Made by a program: the position numbers and the translations under genes. Below are positions 25,117-34,130 of a stretch of DNA of 64,000 bases, piece after piece; the stretch's first letter is position 1, and the number at the start of each line of letters is the position of its first letter. Where the stretch lies: NCBI GenBank assembly GCA_002394395.1, contig DGTR01000034.1:1-64000 (forward strand), written 5' to 3'. The notes below the pieces were generated by a model. That model saw nothing but the letters and a program-made list of their open reading frames with translations. It was not told where the DNA came from and did not search any database. The DNA comes from Bacteroidales bacterium UBA4331 (GTDB lineage: Bacteria > Bacteroidota > Bacteroidia > Bacteroidales > Paludibacteraceae).

Positions 25117-26586
25117 ATGGAAATCTATAATTCGCTAACTCGTCTCAAAGAGACTTTCAAGCCGCTGCACGAGGGTCATGTAGGCATGTACGTCTGCGGT
25201 CCCACCGTGTACGGCGATGCGCATTTAGGGCACGCCCGTCCGGCAATCACCTTCGATATCCTCTACCGCTATCTGCAGCATCTGGGCTATAAGGTGCGCT
25301 ATGTCCGTAATATCACCGATGTGGGACATTTGGAGCACGATGCGGACGAAGGCGAAGATAAGATTGCTAAGAAAGCGCGTCTCGAGCAACTCGAACCGAT
25401 GGAGGTGGTGCAATACTACACCAACCGTTACCATCGTGACATGGCTGCCCTCAACGTCCTGCCGCCGTCGATAGAACCGCACGCAAGCGGACATATCATT
25501 GAGCAGATCGCTTTCGTGCAGAAGATCCTCGATCGCGGCTACGCGTATGTGTCGAATGGAAGCGTCTATATGGACGTAGAGAAATACGCAAAAGATTATC
25601 CGTACGGCAAGCTCTCCGGACGTAACCTCAACGATATCGTCACCGAGACGCGTGAACTCGACGGACAAGCAGAGAAGAAGCACTCTTACGACTTCGCGCT
25701 ATGGAAGAAAGCCGCGCCGGAGCACATCATGCACTGGCCATCTCCATGGTCAGAAGGATTCCCCGGATGGCATATGGAGTGCTCCACGATGGGAACGAAG
25801 TACCTCGGTGAGCAGTTCGATATCCACGGCGGAGGACTGGACCTGATCTTCCCGCACCACGAGGCAGAGATAGCGCAGTCCTGCGCAGCGCTCGGACATG
25901 AGTCCGTGCATTACTGGATGCATAATAACATGATCACCATCGCCGGCAAGAAGATGGGTAAGAGTTACAATAACTTCATTACCCTGGAGCAGTTCTTCTC
26001 GGGCGAGCACCCGCTCTTGTCAAAACCTTTCGGTCCGATGGTCATCCGTTTCTTCATCCTCCAGGCGCACTATCGCTCGACGGTGGATTTCTCTTCCGAA
26101 GCCCTCGAAGCAGCCGAGAAAGGTCTCCAACGCTTCCAGGAAGCGTACGCAAGATTGCTGAAGATCCAACCATCTCAAACAACGTCAAACGATCTTCAAA
26201 CGATTACAAACCTTCGGAACCGCTGTTCCGAAGCGATGGACGATGATCTGAATACGCCTTTTGTAATCGCTGCGTTGTTTGACAGCGCAAAAGCGATTAA
26301 CACCGTTTGGGACGGTAAGGGCACAATCTCCGAAGCAGATCTCAAGGAACTCCGCGAGGTATGGAAGACGTACGCGATTGATATCCTCGGTCTGCGTCTC
26401 GAAGAGCAAGGAGAAGGAGACGAGAAGATGAAGGCGTTCAACGGCGCCATCGACTTGCTGCTCGGTATCCGTCTGCAAGCTAAGCAGAACAAAGACTGGG
26501 CAACCTCCGATAAGATCCGCAACGAGCTCACCGCTCTCGGCTTCCAAATAAAAGACACCAAAGATGGCTTTGAGTGGTCTATATAG
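25117..26586 (+). CDS. cysS: Cysteinyl-tRNA synthetase
   Basis: Charges tRNA-Cys. 489 residues. The class I signature is HLGH (36-39) in VYGDAHLGHARP. The zinc-binding cysteine Cys27 and the partner region GWHMECS / FPHHEAEIAQS are present, and the KMSKS-like loop is KMGKS (about 280-284). The C-terminal helical domain follows. Residues about 350-366 (QPSQTTSNDLQTITNLRN) are encoded by a TCAAAC-type microrepeat at 26171-26211, between the catalytic and C-terminal parts. The next gene overlaps its 3' end. Confidence 0.96.
   Translation: MEIYNSLTRLKETFKPLHEGHVGMYVCGPTVYGDAHLGHARPAITFDILYRYLQHLGYKVRYVRNITDVGHLEHDADEGEDKIAKKARLEQLEPMEVVQYYTNRYHRDMAALNVLPPSIEPHASGHIIEQIAFVQKILDRGYAYVSNGSVYMDVEKYAKDYPYGKLSGRNLNDIVTETRELDGQAEKKHSYDFALWKKAAPEHIMHWPSPWSEGFPGWHMECSTMGTKYLGEQFDIHGGGLDLIFPHHEAEIAQSCAALGHESVHYWMHNNMITIAGKKMGKSYNNFITLEQFFSGEHPLLSKPFGPMVIRFFILQAHYRSTVDFSSEALEAAEKGLQRFQEAYARLLKIQPSQTTSNDLQTITNLRNRCSEAMDDDLNTPFVIAALFDSAKAINTVWDGKGTISEADLKELREVWKTYAIDILGLRLEEQGEGDEKMKAFNGAIDLLLGIRLQAKQNKDWATSDKIRNELTALGFQIKDTKDGFEWSI
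26171..26211 (+). repeat. Degenerate 10-11-bp array (CTTCAAACGAT type) in cysS
   Basis: Four units ending in CAAAC (CATCTCAAAC, AACGTCAAAC, GATCTTCAAAC, GATTACAAAC). It encodes a polar linker. Confidence 0.7.
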
Positions 26587-27298
26587 AATAAAGAATAAAG
26601 ACCGCTCCGCTAAAAGAGTAAAGACTTGTTTGCGTCTGGTGGTGCATTTAAGTCTTTATTCTTTACTCTTTATTCCTTTAGTCTCTTGCTCTCGCCAGAC
26701 GCAAGAGACGGTCGTCGCAGAGGACAGCCTCGTTTGGTATCCCGGAAGGACGTTTAGTTACAAGTTGAAATTCAACGACCTGCAGAGCAAACAGCATGAG
26801 GTAGCGAGTCGTATCGGCTTGTCCCGTCCGCCAAAGGACAGAGACGATGCTGCGAAGATGCGTAAACAGTTGGTAGAGATCAAGACCAATGAGAACTATA
26901 TCGTTGATAGCTTGACGCACTCAGTGCCGTACCTCATTCCTTCTGCAGCGCGGGAGTTAGAGGCTATCGGGGCAGAGTGGGCAGATATACTAAGCCGGAA
27001 CGGTCTGCCGCATTATCAGTTTTACGTCACGTCGGTACTGCGTACGCAAGAAGATATCAAGTTCTTGCAGAAAAGCGGCAATATTAACTCTGTCACGCAG
27101 TCCTGTCATTGCTACGGTACGACTTTTGACCTCGCGTACATGCGATATAATAAGGTTACGCGCTCCCGTATGTACATGCACGAGGATAACCTGAAGTTAG
27201 TGTTGGGGCAGGTGCTGCTGAATCATCAGCGGGCAGGAAAGATCTTCGTCAAATACGAGGCAAAGCAGAGTTGCTTTCACATTACGGTGAGGGAATAG
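26564..27298 (+). CDS. DUF5715-like lipoprotein, M15/VanY-like fold
   Basis: A predicted lipoprotein with lipobox VSCS (about residue 42 from the ATG at 26564). The motif SCHCYGTTFDLAYM (about 182-195) resembles the His/Asp zinc site of D,D-carboxypeptidase-like M15 enzymes (SxHxxGxAxD), as in the DUF5715 family of Bacteroidota. This suggests a cell-wall role; activity is unproven. The start is unsure: ATG 26564 overlaps cysS by 23 bases, while GTG 26639 or 26642 would give a tighter signal peptide. The signal-peptide core is encoded by inverted microrepeats (26583-26715). Confidence 0.7.
   Translation: MALSGLYRIKNKDRSAKRVKTCLRLVVHLSLYSLLFIPLVSCSRQTQETVVAEDSLVWYPGRTFSYKLKFNDLQSKQHEVASRIGLSRPPKDRDDAAKMRKQLVEIKTNENYIVDSLTHSVPYLIPSAARELEAIGAEWADILSRNGLPHYQFYVTSVLRTQEDIKFLQKSGNINSVTQSCHCYGTTFDLAYMRYNKVTRSRMYMHEDNLKLVLGQVLLNHQRAGKIFVKYEAKQSCFHITVRE
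26583..26715 (+). repeat. Nested inverted microrepeats covering a signal-peptide region
   Basis: AGAATAAAGAATAAAGAC and AGAGTAAAGACTT (26585-26627) recur in inverse orientation as AAGTCTTTATTCTTTACTCT (26653-26672). TTGCGTCTGG (26630-26639) matches CCAGACGCAA (26696-26705) inversely, and GTCTCTTGC matches GCAAGAGAC. Confidence 0.8.
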
Positions 27299-27299
27299 C

Positions 27300-27509
27300 T
27301 TATTTTTTCTTTTCTTCCCTCTCGCAGACATCAATCAGTCCGCAGCCCGAGCAGTCCTCCTGCTCGGGATTTTCTTTTTGGCAGTCTTCGGGATTTCGGT
27401 ATCCCGATTTATCGGTATTCCGAGCCCGCTTGGCTTTGACGCGTTCGTTGATCTCGATAAGAGCGATGATGACGAGCGCCATACCTATGAATGCGATTAG
27501 CGCTTTCAT
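27300..27509 (-). CDS. Small membrane protein with Cys-rich tail (69 aa)
   Basis: One N-terminal membrane helix (about 3-20, ALIAFIGMALVIIALI) is followed by a basic segment and the cysteine cluster DCSGCGLIDVC (about 52-62), a possible metal or FeS site. Its ATG overlaps the parE stop codon (ATGA), so it is translated from the parE transcript. Residues about 31-44 (NTDKSGYRNPEDCQ) are encoded by a CGGAATAC-type microrepeat at 27367-27404. Function unknown. Confidence 0.65.
   Translation of the reverse strand: MKALIAFIGMALVIIALIEINERVKAKRARNTDKSGYRNPEDCQKENPEQEDCSGCGLIDVCEREEKKK
27367..27404 (-). repeat. Degenerate 8-bp array (CGGTATTC type)
   Basis: Variants of GGGATTTC and CGGTATCC repeat about four times inside the small membrane protein gene. 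The words resemble those at 17857-17911 and 31592-31631. Confidence 0.7.
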
Positions 27510-29425
27510 GACTCGAAATCCTCTTCTACTCGGTCTTCCTCGATAACGAGGTTGTCGATGATGAACTGCTGGCGCTCGGTGGTGTTCTTACCCATATAGT
27601 ATGCGAGCAGTTCTTTGACGTTATCATCCTTGCGGAGGTTCACTTGGTCCAGACGGATACCGTCACCGATGAAGCCCTTGAACTCATCCGGGGAGATCTC
27701 TCCGAGCCCTTTGAAACGTGTGATCTCCGGCGTCTTGATCTTGGCGATCGCCGCTTGCCGCTCCTCTTCGGAGTAGCAGTAGATTGTCTGGTTCTTGTCC
27801 TTGACACGGAAGAGCGGCGTCTGGAGGATATAGACATGCCCTTTCTTGACGAGATCCGGGAAGAACTGCAGGAAGAAAGTGAGCATCAGCAGCCTAATAT
27901 GCATGCCATCGACATCGGCATCGGTGGCAATGATGACTTTGTTGTATCGTAATTCGTCGAGTCCGTCTTCGATATTCAGCGCTGATTGCAGGCAGTTGAA
28001 CTCTTCGTTCTCATAAACGACCGACTTGCTGAGGCCATAACTGTTGAGTGGTTTGCCTCGCAGGGAGAAGACCGCCTGGGTGCGTACATCGCGACTCTTG
28101 GTGATCGAACCCGAAGCGGAGAGACCCTCGGTGATGAAGATGCAGGACTCGAGCCTCAGATCGTCGTCTGCGTCCTTGGAGGACTTGACTTGCTTGGCGT
28201 CGTTGAGGTGAATCTGGCAGTCCCGCAGTTTGGGGTTGTTGACGAGGTTCTTCTTCGCCCGCTCACGTGCTGCTTTGGTCACACCTGCAATCGCCTTGCG
28301 CTCCTTCTCGGAGTCTTGGATCTTTTGCAGCATGATCTCTACGGTCTGCGGCGTCTTATGGAGATAGTTGTCGAGTTGGGTCTTGACAAAATCGTTGACG
28401 AATTTATTGACGGAGATACCGCCGGAAGGAGACATGTCTTTGGAACCGAGTTTGACTTTGGTCTGGCTCTCGAAGACAGGCTCTTCTACATTGATGGCAA
28501 TCGCTCCGACAACGCCGTTACGGATGTCTGCGAGCTCTTGGTTCTTATTGAAAAACTCCTTGATAGTACGACCGATAGCCTCTCGATAAGCAGCCTGATG
28601 CGTACCGCCTTGAATCGTGTGCTGGCCGTTGACGAAGGAGTAGTACTCGTCGCCGTTCTGGTCGGTATGGGTCAGCGCTATCTCGATATCTTCGCCTTTG
28701 AGGTGGATGATCGGGTAGAGCGGCGAGACCGTCATATTCTCTGTCAAAAGGTCCAAGAGACCATTCTTGGAGGTATATTTCTTACCGTTATAGACGAGCG
28801 TCAGACCGGTGTTGAGGTACGCGTAGTTGCGCAGCAATTCCTCGATATAGTCGTCGCGGAAATGGTAGTTCTCGAAGAGTCCTTTGCTGCTATCCGGCAC
28901 GAACTCGATGATCGTACCGCGGCGTTCGGTACCGGAGTAGGGTTGGATGCCCGTATCGGAAGTCAGTTTGCCCTGCGCGAACTCTGCGCGACGTGTGCTG
29001 CCATCTCGGAAAGACTGTACGGCGAAGAAAGAGGACAAGGCGTTGACGGCTTTGGTACCGACACCGTTCAGACCGACGGATTTCTTGAAGGCCTTGGAGT
29101 CGTATTTACCTCCGGTATTGAGGACGGAGACCACTTCGACTAATTTTCCCAAAGGGATACCGCGTCCGTAGTCGCGCACGCGCACTTTGCCGTCCTCTAC
29201 GTCCACTTCGATCACTTTACCTTCGCCCATGCGGAACTCATCGATAGAGTTATCTATCGACTCCTTGATGAGGACGTAGATACCGTCATCGGAGTGACTG
29301 CCGTCGCCTAACTTACCGATGTACATACCCGGACGCCGCCGGATATGGGACATGTCATCGAGGTGAATAATGTTCTCGTCGCCGTATGAAACGGCTGCCA
29401 AATTTATTTCGTTTTCTTCTGCCAT
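27506..29425 (-). CDS. parE: DNA topoisomerase IV subunit B
   Basis: ATPase subunit of a type II topoisomerase that separates daughter chromosomes. 639 residues with a GHKL ATP-binding domain (SIDNSIDEF near 56; DYGRGIPLGK near 90; GLNGVGTKAVNALS near 118). The transducer domain follows, then the TOPRIM domain with FITEGLSASGSI (near 432) and ATDADVDGMHIRLL (near 507). The short C-terminal region and the sequence favour ParE over GyrB. No parC is adjacent. It overlaps the CCA-enzyme gene upstream by 22 bases, so they are probably co-transcribed. Confidence 0.9.
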   Translation of the reverse strand: MAEENEINLAAVSYGDENIIHLDDMSHIRRRPGMYIGKLGDGSHSDDGIYVLIKESIDNSIDEFRMGEGKVIEVDVEDGKVRVRDYGRGIPLGKLVEVVSVLNTGGKYDSKAFKKSVGLNGVGTKAVNALSSFFAVQSFRDGSTRRAEFAQGKLTSDTGIQPYSGTERRGTIIEFVPDSSKGLFENYHFRDDYIEELLRNYAYLNTGLTLVYNGKKYTSKNGLLDLLTENMTVSPLYPIIHLKGEDIEIALTHTDQNGDEYYSFVNGQHTIQGGTHQAAYREAIGRTIKEFFNKNQELADIRNGVVGAIAINVEEPVFESQTKVKLGSKDMSPSGGISVNKFVNDFVKTQLDNYLHKTPQTVEIMLQKIQDSEKERKAIAGVTKAARERAKKNLVNNPKLRDCQIHLNDAKQVKSSKDADDDLRLESCIFITEGLSASGSITKSRDVRTQAVFSLRGKPLNSYGLSKSVVYENEEFNCLQSALNIEDGLDELRYNKVIIATDADVDGMHIRLLMLTFFLQFFPDLVKKGHVYILQTPLFRVKDKNQTIYCYSEEERQAAIAKIKTPEITRFKGLGEISPDEFKGFIGDGIRLDQVNLRKDDNVKELLAYYMGKNTTERQQFIIDNLVIEEDRVEEDFES

Positions 29426-30849
29426 AAGTCAATAATATATGCTTTCGCTGCCTCGTACTCGTTAGGGATGATGCCATCGAGTATCGCATCTTTGACAGCA
29501 GCTTTGAGTTCGCCTACTAACGAACAAGGTTCGAGATGGAACATCTCCATGATCTCATCGCCTTTGACGGGCGGTTGGAAATTGCGTATTCGGTCCCGTT
29601 CCTCCAACTCGACCATCTTCTGCCGCACGAGTTGGTAGTTCTGATGGTACCGCTCCACTTTCTGCTCATTGCGGGAGGTGATATCTGCGTCGCAAAGAAG
29701 CATGAGGTCGTCAATGTCGTCTCCTGCTTCAAAGAGCAACCGCCGTACTGCCGAGTCGGTCACGGTGTCCTCGATGAGGTTGATGGGGCGCATATGCAGA
29801 TCCACCATCTTCTTGACGTACTCCATCTTCTCATTGAGCGGCAGTTTCATCTTTGCAAAGATCTTCGGTACCATCTTCGCTCCGAGGTAGTTATGGTTGC
29901 GGAAGGTCCATCCTGCCTGCGGATCCCATTGTTTGGAGCGCGGTTTGCCGATGTCGTGCAATAACGCTGCCCAACGGAGCCAAAGGACTTTGTCCTTTCG
30001 TTCATTCGTTAACTCGTTCATTCGTTCACTCGTTAACTCTGCGACATTGTCAAGCACTTTGAGCGTGTGGTAAAAGACGTCCTTGTGTCCGCGACCTTCT
30101 TTTACTTCGACGCCTTTGAGAGCGGCTAATTCCGGGAAGATGAGCGGCAAGAGACCTGTCTTGTCCAGCAGGATCCATCCTTCGGAGGGTCTGCGGGAGA
30201 GCATAATCTTATTCAACTCCTCCGCGATGCGCTCCTTGGTGATGATACGTATGCGTTCCTTATTACGCGCGATAGCGTCGAAAGTCTCGCCGTCGAGGTT
30301 GAAGCCTAATTGCGTAGCAAACCGCACGGCGCGCATCATCCGTAAGGGATCGTCCGAGAAAGTGATATCCGGGTCGAGGGGTGTTTTGATGATACAGCGC
30401 TCGAGGTCGCCTATGCCGTCAAAGGGGTCTAATAGTTCGCCGTAGCGGTCTTTGTTGAGGCAGATTGCCATGGCGTTGATGGTGAAGTCGCGCCGGTTCT
30501 GATCCTCCTCTAACGTACCATCTTCGACGATGGGATTACGGCTGTCACGCGTGTAACTCTCGCGCCGGGCACCTACGAACTCAAGTTCCATCCCATTCTT
30601 CTTCACCTGCGCGGTACCATAGGTCTTGAAGACCGCCAGATGCGCACCCTTGCCAAGCCGTTTGGCTACGGCTTCTGCCAACGAGATACCGGATCCAACC
30701 ACCACGATGTCGATATCATCCGAGGGACGATGGAGAAACAAGTCTCGCACCCATCCGCCGATGACATAACATTCCAAGCCTAAGCGATCCGCTTCTTCGC
30801 CTACCAGGTGAAGGATAGGATTTTCTATTTTTGAGTCCGAAATACGCAT
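29404..30849 (-). CDS. CCA-adding enzyme-like tRNA nucleotidyltransferase with HD domain
   Basis: Adds or repairs the CCA end of tRNAs. 481 residues from the ATG at 30849 (MRISDSK); upstream ATGs overlap the promoter and are rejected. The class II nucleotidyltransferase head shows GGWVRD (near 30) and DDIDIVV (near 43), then RRDFTINAMA and the tRNA-binding helices. A C-terminal HD domain (LLHDIGKPRSKQ, then LGAKM) is typical of the Bacteroidota version. Residues near 275-290 (ELTSERMNELTNERK) come from the TCGTTCAT octamer array at 29998-30037, just before the HD domain. Confidence 0.9.
   Translation of the reverse strand: MRISDSKIENPILHLVGEEADRLGLECYVIGGWVRDLFLHRPSDDIDIVVVGSGISLAEAVAKRLGKGAHLAVFKTYGTAQVKKNGMELEFVGARRESYTRDSRNPIVEDGTLEEDQNRRDFTINAMAICLNKDRYGELLDPFDGIGDLERCIIKTPLDPDITFSDDPLRMMRAVRFATQLGFNLDGETFDAIARNKERIRIITKERIAEELNKIMLSRRPSEGWILLDKTGLLPLIFPELAALKGVEVKEGRGHKDVFYHTLKVLDNVAELTSERMNELTNERKDKVLWLRWAALLHDIGKPRSKQWDPQAGWTFRNHNYLGAKMVPKIFAKMKLPLNEKMEYVKKMVDLHMRPINLIEDTVTDSAVRRLLFEAGDDIDDLMLLCDADITSRNEQKVERYHQNYQLVRQKMVELEERDRIRNFQPPVKGDEIMEMFHLEPCSLVGELKAAVKDAILDGIIPNEYEAAKAYIIDLWQKKTK
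29998..30037 (-). repeat. Octamer array TCGTTMAY x5
   Basis: Five exact 8-base units: TCGTTCAT, TCGTTAAC, TCGTTCAT, TCGTTCAC, TCGTTAAC. It lies in frame within the tRNA nucleotidyltransferase gene. Confidence 0.9.
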
Positions 30850-30867
30850 ATTTTGTAAAATCGGGTG

Positions 30868-30898
30868 CAAAATTACAAAAAAAAAATGAAAAATGCAA
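30868..30898 (-). promoter_or_regulatory. Promoter of the tRNA nucleotidyltransferase-parE unit
   Basis: Minus-strand TTGCATTTTTC (30898-30888) and TAATTTTG (30875-30868). It is divergent from the rpsP promoter, which starts only a few bases away. Confidence 0.75.
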
Positions 30899-30904
30899 GA
30901 ATAA

Positions 30905-30936
30905 TTTGTGTATATCAAAAAATTGTTGTACTTTTG
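30905..30936 (+). promoter_or_regulatory. Promoter of rpsP
   Basis: TTTGTGTATATC (30905-30916) and TACTTTTG (30929-30936). A leader of about 80 bases precedes the ATG. Confidence 0.85.
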
Positions 30937-31024
30937 CAAGCTTTTTCGAGTAAAAAGCACGTCATTAGTATTAACCCGGGCAAGGATTCGCGTAATCCAC
31001 GGCCCATAAAACCAACAAAAAGAA

Positions 31025-31588
31025 ATGGCAACAAAAATTCGTTTGGCTCGTTATGGTCACAAAGACTATGCTTTCTACCACATCGTAGTAGCAGACAGCC
31101 GTTCGCCGCGTGACGGCAAGTACATTGAGCGTCTTGGCTCGTTCAACCCGAACACTAATCCTGCAACTGTCATCCTCAATTTTGAGCGTGCGTTGTATTG
31201 GGTAGGCGTAGGTGCACAGCCGACTGACACCGTTCGTACGATCCTCTCTAACGAGGGTGTACTGCTTTGCAAACACCTCCAAGGTGGCGTAGCAAAGGGT
31301 GCTTTCAGCCAGGAAGAGGCTCAGAAGCGTTTCGACGCTTGGAAGGCTCAGAAGGACGCTAAGGCCGGTAAAATCAGCCAGGCAGAGGCAGACAAGAAAG
31401 CTGCTGCTGCAAAAGCTCTTCTTGCTCAAGAGGTAGAGACCAACAAGGCCAAAGCTGCAGCTATCGCAGAGAAACGTGCTGCTGCGGCTGCAGAGCTCGC
31501 AGCTGCTGCACAGGAGGCTGCTCAAGAAGCTGCTGCCGCTGAGGCAGAGGCTAAGGGCGAAGAGGCTCCCGCAGAGGCTGAAGCTTAA
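31025..31588 (+). CDS. rpsP: 30S ribosomal protein S16 with Ala-rich C-terminal extension
   Basis: S16 binds 16S rRNA early in small-subunit assembly. Residues 1-85 form the S16 core (TKIRLARYGHKDYAFYHIVVADSRSPRDGKYIE interrupted here only for length; GSFNPN; GAQPTDTVRTIL). Residues about 100-187 form a long helical tail rich in Ala, Glu and Lys (AAAAKALLAQEVE; AAAAELAAAAQEAAQ). Such extended S16 proteins of about 180 residues are usual in Bacteroidota. Separate transcription unit with its own promoter and terminator. Confidence 0.95.
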   Translation: MATKIRLARYGHKDYAFYHIVVADSRSPRDGKYIERLGSFNPNTNPATVILNFERALYWVGVGAQPTDTVRTILSNEGVLLCKHLQGGVAKGAFSQEEAQKRFDAWKAQKDAKAGKISQAEADKKAAAAKALLAQEVETNKAKAAAIAEKRAAAAAELAAAAQEAAQEAAAAEAEAKGEEAPAEAEA

Positions 31589-31591
31589 AAA

Positions 31592-31631
31592 TCGGAATAT
31601 CGATATATCGACATATCGAAATACCGAAGAA
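31592..31631 (+). repeat. Octamer array TCGAMATA x5
   Basis: TCGGAATA, TCGATATA, TCGACATA, TCGAAATA, CCGAAGAA between the rpsP stop codon and its terminator. Confidence 0.9.
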
Positions 31632-31635
31632 AAAG

Positions 31636-31665
31636 AAGTCCAGAACGTAAGTTTTGGGCTTTTTT
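31636..31665 (+). terminator. Terminator of rpsP
   Basis: GTCCAGAAC (31638-31646) pairs with GTTTTGGGC (31651-31659), with two G-U pairs, followed by six T. Confidence 0.8.
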
Positions 31666-31706
31666 GTGTGTAATTAGTCGTTTATTTAAGAAAGTTTTTA
31701 CTTTTA

Positions 31707-31738
31707 TTTGCATATATGCAAAAAAAGTTGTAAATTTG
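31707..31738 (+). promoter_or_regulatory. Promoter of the polysaccharide operon
   Basis: TTTGCATATATGC (31707-31719) and TAAATTTG (31731-31738), about 18 bases before the glf start codon. No other promoter is evident up to 41.7 kb, so one long transcript is likely. Confidence 0.8.
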
Positions 31739-31755
31739 CAAACTTTTAAGTAACT

Positions 31756-32889
31756 ATGTTTGAGTACGACTATTTAATAGTAGGTTCCGGACTATTTGGA
31801 GCAACGTTCGCTTACCATGCTAAGCAAGCCGGTAAGCGGTGCTTGGTCATTGATAAACGTGCCCATCTTGGTGGAAACGTGTTTTGCGAGACGGTCGAGG
31901 GTATTCATCTCCATACCTACGGTGCGCATATCTTCCATACTTCGAATAAAGAGGTATGGGATTTCGTAAACCGTTTAGTGCCGTTCAATCGATACACGAA
32001 CTGCCCTGTGGCGAACTACAAGGGTGCGTTGTATAACCTGCCGTTCAATATGAATACGTTCTATCAGATGTGGGGCGTTCGGACACCGGAGGAAGCGCTA
32101 AAGGAGATCAACCGTCAGCGGGCAGCTATCAGTAGCACACTCAACGGCCGTCAACCGCAGAACCTTGAGGAGCAAGCGTTATTCTTGGTAGGAAAAGATA
32201 TCTACGAGAAACTCATCCGGGGTTATACGGAGAAGCAGTGGGGAAGACCTTGTACGGAGTTGCCGGCATTTATCATCCGGCGTCTTCCGTTGCGGTTCGT
32301 ATATGACAATAATTACTTCAATGACCCGTATCAAGGCATTCCTGTCGGCGGCTATAATCTATTGATCGAGAAGCTATTAGATAGCATTGATACGCGCACA
32401 AACTGCGATTTCTTTGCGCACCGAGAGGAGTTAGAGAGGGTGGCTGAGAAGATTGTTTATACGGGGCCGATAGATCAGTTCTACGACTATCGATTTGGTT
32501 TTTTGCAGTACCGGACGGTGCGGTTTGAGACCGAGGTAATGGATGTACCGAACTATCAGGGCAATGCGGTTATTAATTACACAGACATAGAGACACCCTA
32601 CACGCGCATCATCGAACATAAGCATTTTGAGTCATTCGGTCAGGGGGTCTACGAAAACCCAAAGACGGTTATCAGCCGTGAGTTTAGTATGGAATGGCAG
32701 CCGGGTATGGAACCGTATTATCCTGTCAATGACAATCGGAATGCAGTATTGTATCAACAATACAAATTGCTTGCAGAGAAGGAGAAAAATGTCTTTTTCG
32801 GCGGTCGGCTCACAGAGTATAAATATTACGACATGGCGCCAACCATCGAGCAGGCACTACGTTTGGCAAACGAACAATTTGAAAAGTAA
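31756..32889 (+). CDS. glf: UDP-galactopyranose mutase
   Basis: Interconverts UDP-galactopyranose and UDP-galactofuranose, the donor of Galf residues in surface polysaccharide. 377 residues with an FAD-binding GxGxxG (VGSGLFGATFA, 8-18), the family segment HTYGAHIFHTSN (about 54-65) and the substrate-binding RGYTEKQWGRP region (about 155-165). First gene of the operon; the presence of Galf in the product is inferred from it. Confidence 0.95.
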   Translation: MFEYDYLIVGSGLFGATFAYHAKQAGKRCLVIDKRAHLGGNVFCETVEGIHLHTYGAHIFHTSNKEVWDFVNRLVPFNRYTNCPVANYKGALYNLPFNMNTFYQMWGVRTPEEALKEINRQRAAISSTLNGRQPQNLEEQALFLVGKDIYEKLIRGYTEKQWGRPCTELPAFIIRRLPLRFVYDNNYFNDPYQGIPVGGYNLLIEKLLDSIDTRTNCDFFAHREELERVAEKIVYTGPIDQFYDYRFGFLQYRTVRFETEVMDVPNYQGNAVINYTDIETPYTRIIEHKHFESFGQGVYENPKTVISREFSMEWQPGMEPYYPVNDNRNAVLYQQYKLLAEKEKNVFFGGRLTEYKYYDMAPTIEQALRLANEQFEK

Positions 32890-32891
32890 TA

Positions 32892-34130
32892 TTGCAGCGG
32901 ATATATAAAAATATGGTTTCAGTCGGAGTACTACAGGTAGCTAACTACCTGATACCGTTTTTAGTACTCCCTGTTATCAGCCGTATATTAGGCGCAACGC
33001 TATTTGGTTCAGTCAGTTATGCTCAAAATATCGTTAGTTACCTAACCTTATTGGTCAATTTTGGTTTTGAGTATTCGGCTACGCGTCAGATAGCCTTGGC
33101 GGGCGAAGACAAGGAACATAAAAGACGGATCTTCTGGGCGGTGATGAGCGTCAAAACACTGCTACTACTCGTTTCGTTTATGGTCATGGCAGCTCTGCCG
33201 TTATTCTTTAACCGAGTTGCCGCGGATCCACTGCTTTATCTTTATACCGCGATGATTAATATCGGTTTTGTGCTCTTTCCGACTTGGTATTTGCAGGGTG
33301 AGCAACAAATGGACAAGATGGCGTGGACTAATTTCTTCATTAAGCTCTTAGGGGCGGGGTTGGTCTTATTGCTCGTTCGCGAGGCTTCGATGTATCGGTT
33401 ATATCCGTTATTGCTTTCTATGGCGAGCATCGTAGTGGGCGGTGGAGCGTTGCTCTATGTTATCCACCATTTTGGTATTGGTTCGTTCGTGTGTACGCGC
33501 GCTTCTTTGCGCGAAGTACTGTCTCCAAGTTGGCCGATTTTCCTCAATAATCTCTTTGGTAGCCTCTACACGACGGTGAATATGACCATTTTAGGGCTCT
33601 ATGTTACGGACACGATCGTGGGTTATTTCTCCGCGGCACAAAGGCTCATTATGGCGCTGATTATGGTAGCGGTACTACCAGTTAGTATCTCCGTTTTTCC
33701 GGAGATCAGCAAGCGGTTCGAAGCCTCCAAAGAAAACGGTATGGCATTCCTCAAGCGGGCTATGCTCTATGCGGGTTCTGCGGCAGGCGTGATCTCTATC
33801 GGTACGTATATCATCGCTCCGATAGCCATCAGGCTTGTGTTTGGAGTGGATTTCGTTGCTGCTATCGAGATCCTGAAATGGTTATCCCCGATCCCGTTCC
33901 TTGTGATGATGGCGACTCTATTGACGATTCAGGGCTTGTACGGTATGGGATTACAGCGGTATGCTCCCTGGATCGGCTTAACATTGGCGGTGGTGTGTAT
34001 TACAATGAATATCGTGCTCATTCCGCGTATGGGCGTGGCGGCGGTTTGTGTCAGTTGGATCGCAGCAGAGGTGTTGGAATGCATCCTCTCGGGCACTATA
34101 TTAATGATTAAAGGGAGAAAAGAGATATGA
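32892..34130 (+). CDS. Polysaccharide flippase, Wzx/MOP type
   Basis: About 412 residues and 12 predicted membrane helices. It begins QRIYKNMVSVGVLQVANYLIP and contains LPVISRILGATLFGSVSYAQN and NLFGSLYTTVNMTILGLY, as in MOP-family O-unit flippases, which move undecaprenyl-linked sugar units to the periplasmic side. The start is TTG at 32892, 2 bases after glf, or ATG at 32913; the former retains the family's IYKN opening. Confidence 0.9.
   Translation: MQRIYKNMVSVGVLQVANYLIPFLVLPVISRILGATLFGSVSYAQNIVSYLTLLVNFGFEYSATRQIALAGEDKEHKRRIFWAVMSVKTLLLLVSFMVMAALPLFFNRVAADPLLYLYTAMINIGFVLFPTWYLQGEQQMDKMAWTNFFIKLLGAGLVLLLVREASMYRLYPLLLSMASIVVGGGALLYVIHHFGIGSFVCTRASLREVLSPSWPIFLNNLFGSLYTTVNMTILGLYVTDTIVGYFSAAQRLIMALIMVAVLPVSISVFPEISKRFEASKENGMAFLKRAMLYAGSAAGVISIGTYIIAPIAIRLVFGVDFVAAIEILKWLSPIPFLVMMATLLTIQGLYGMGLQRYAPWIGLTLAVVCITMNIVLIPRMGVAAVCVSWIAAEVLECILSGTILMIKGRKEI

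Noticed and set aside
28000..29143. Long plus-strand frames opposite parE
   Set aside because: They mirror the conserved ParE frame and lack promoter and family signal; antisense shadows. The same applies to frames opposite glgB (16130-17158) and mdh (44641-45702).
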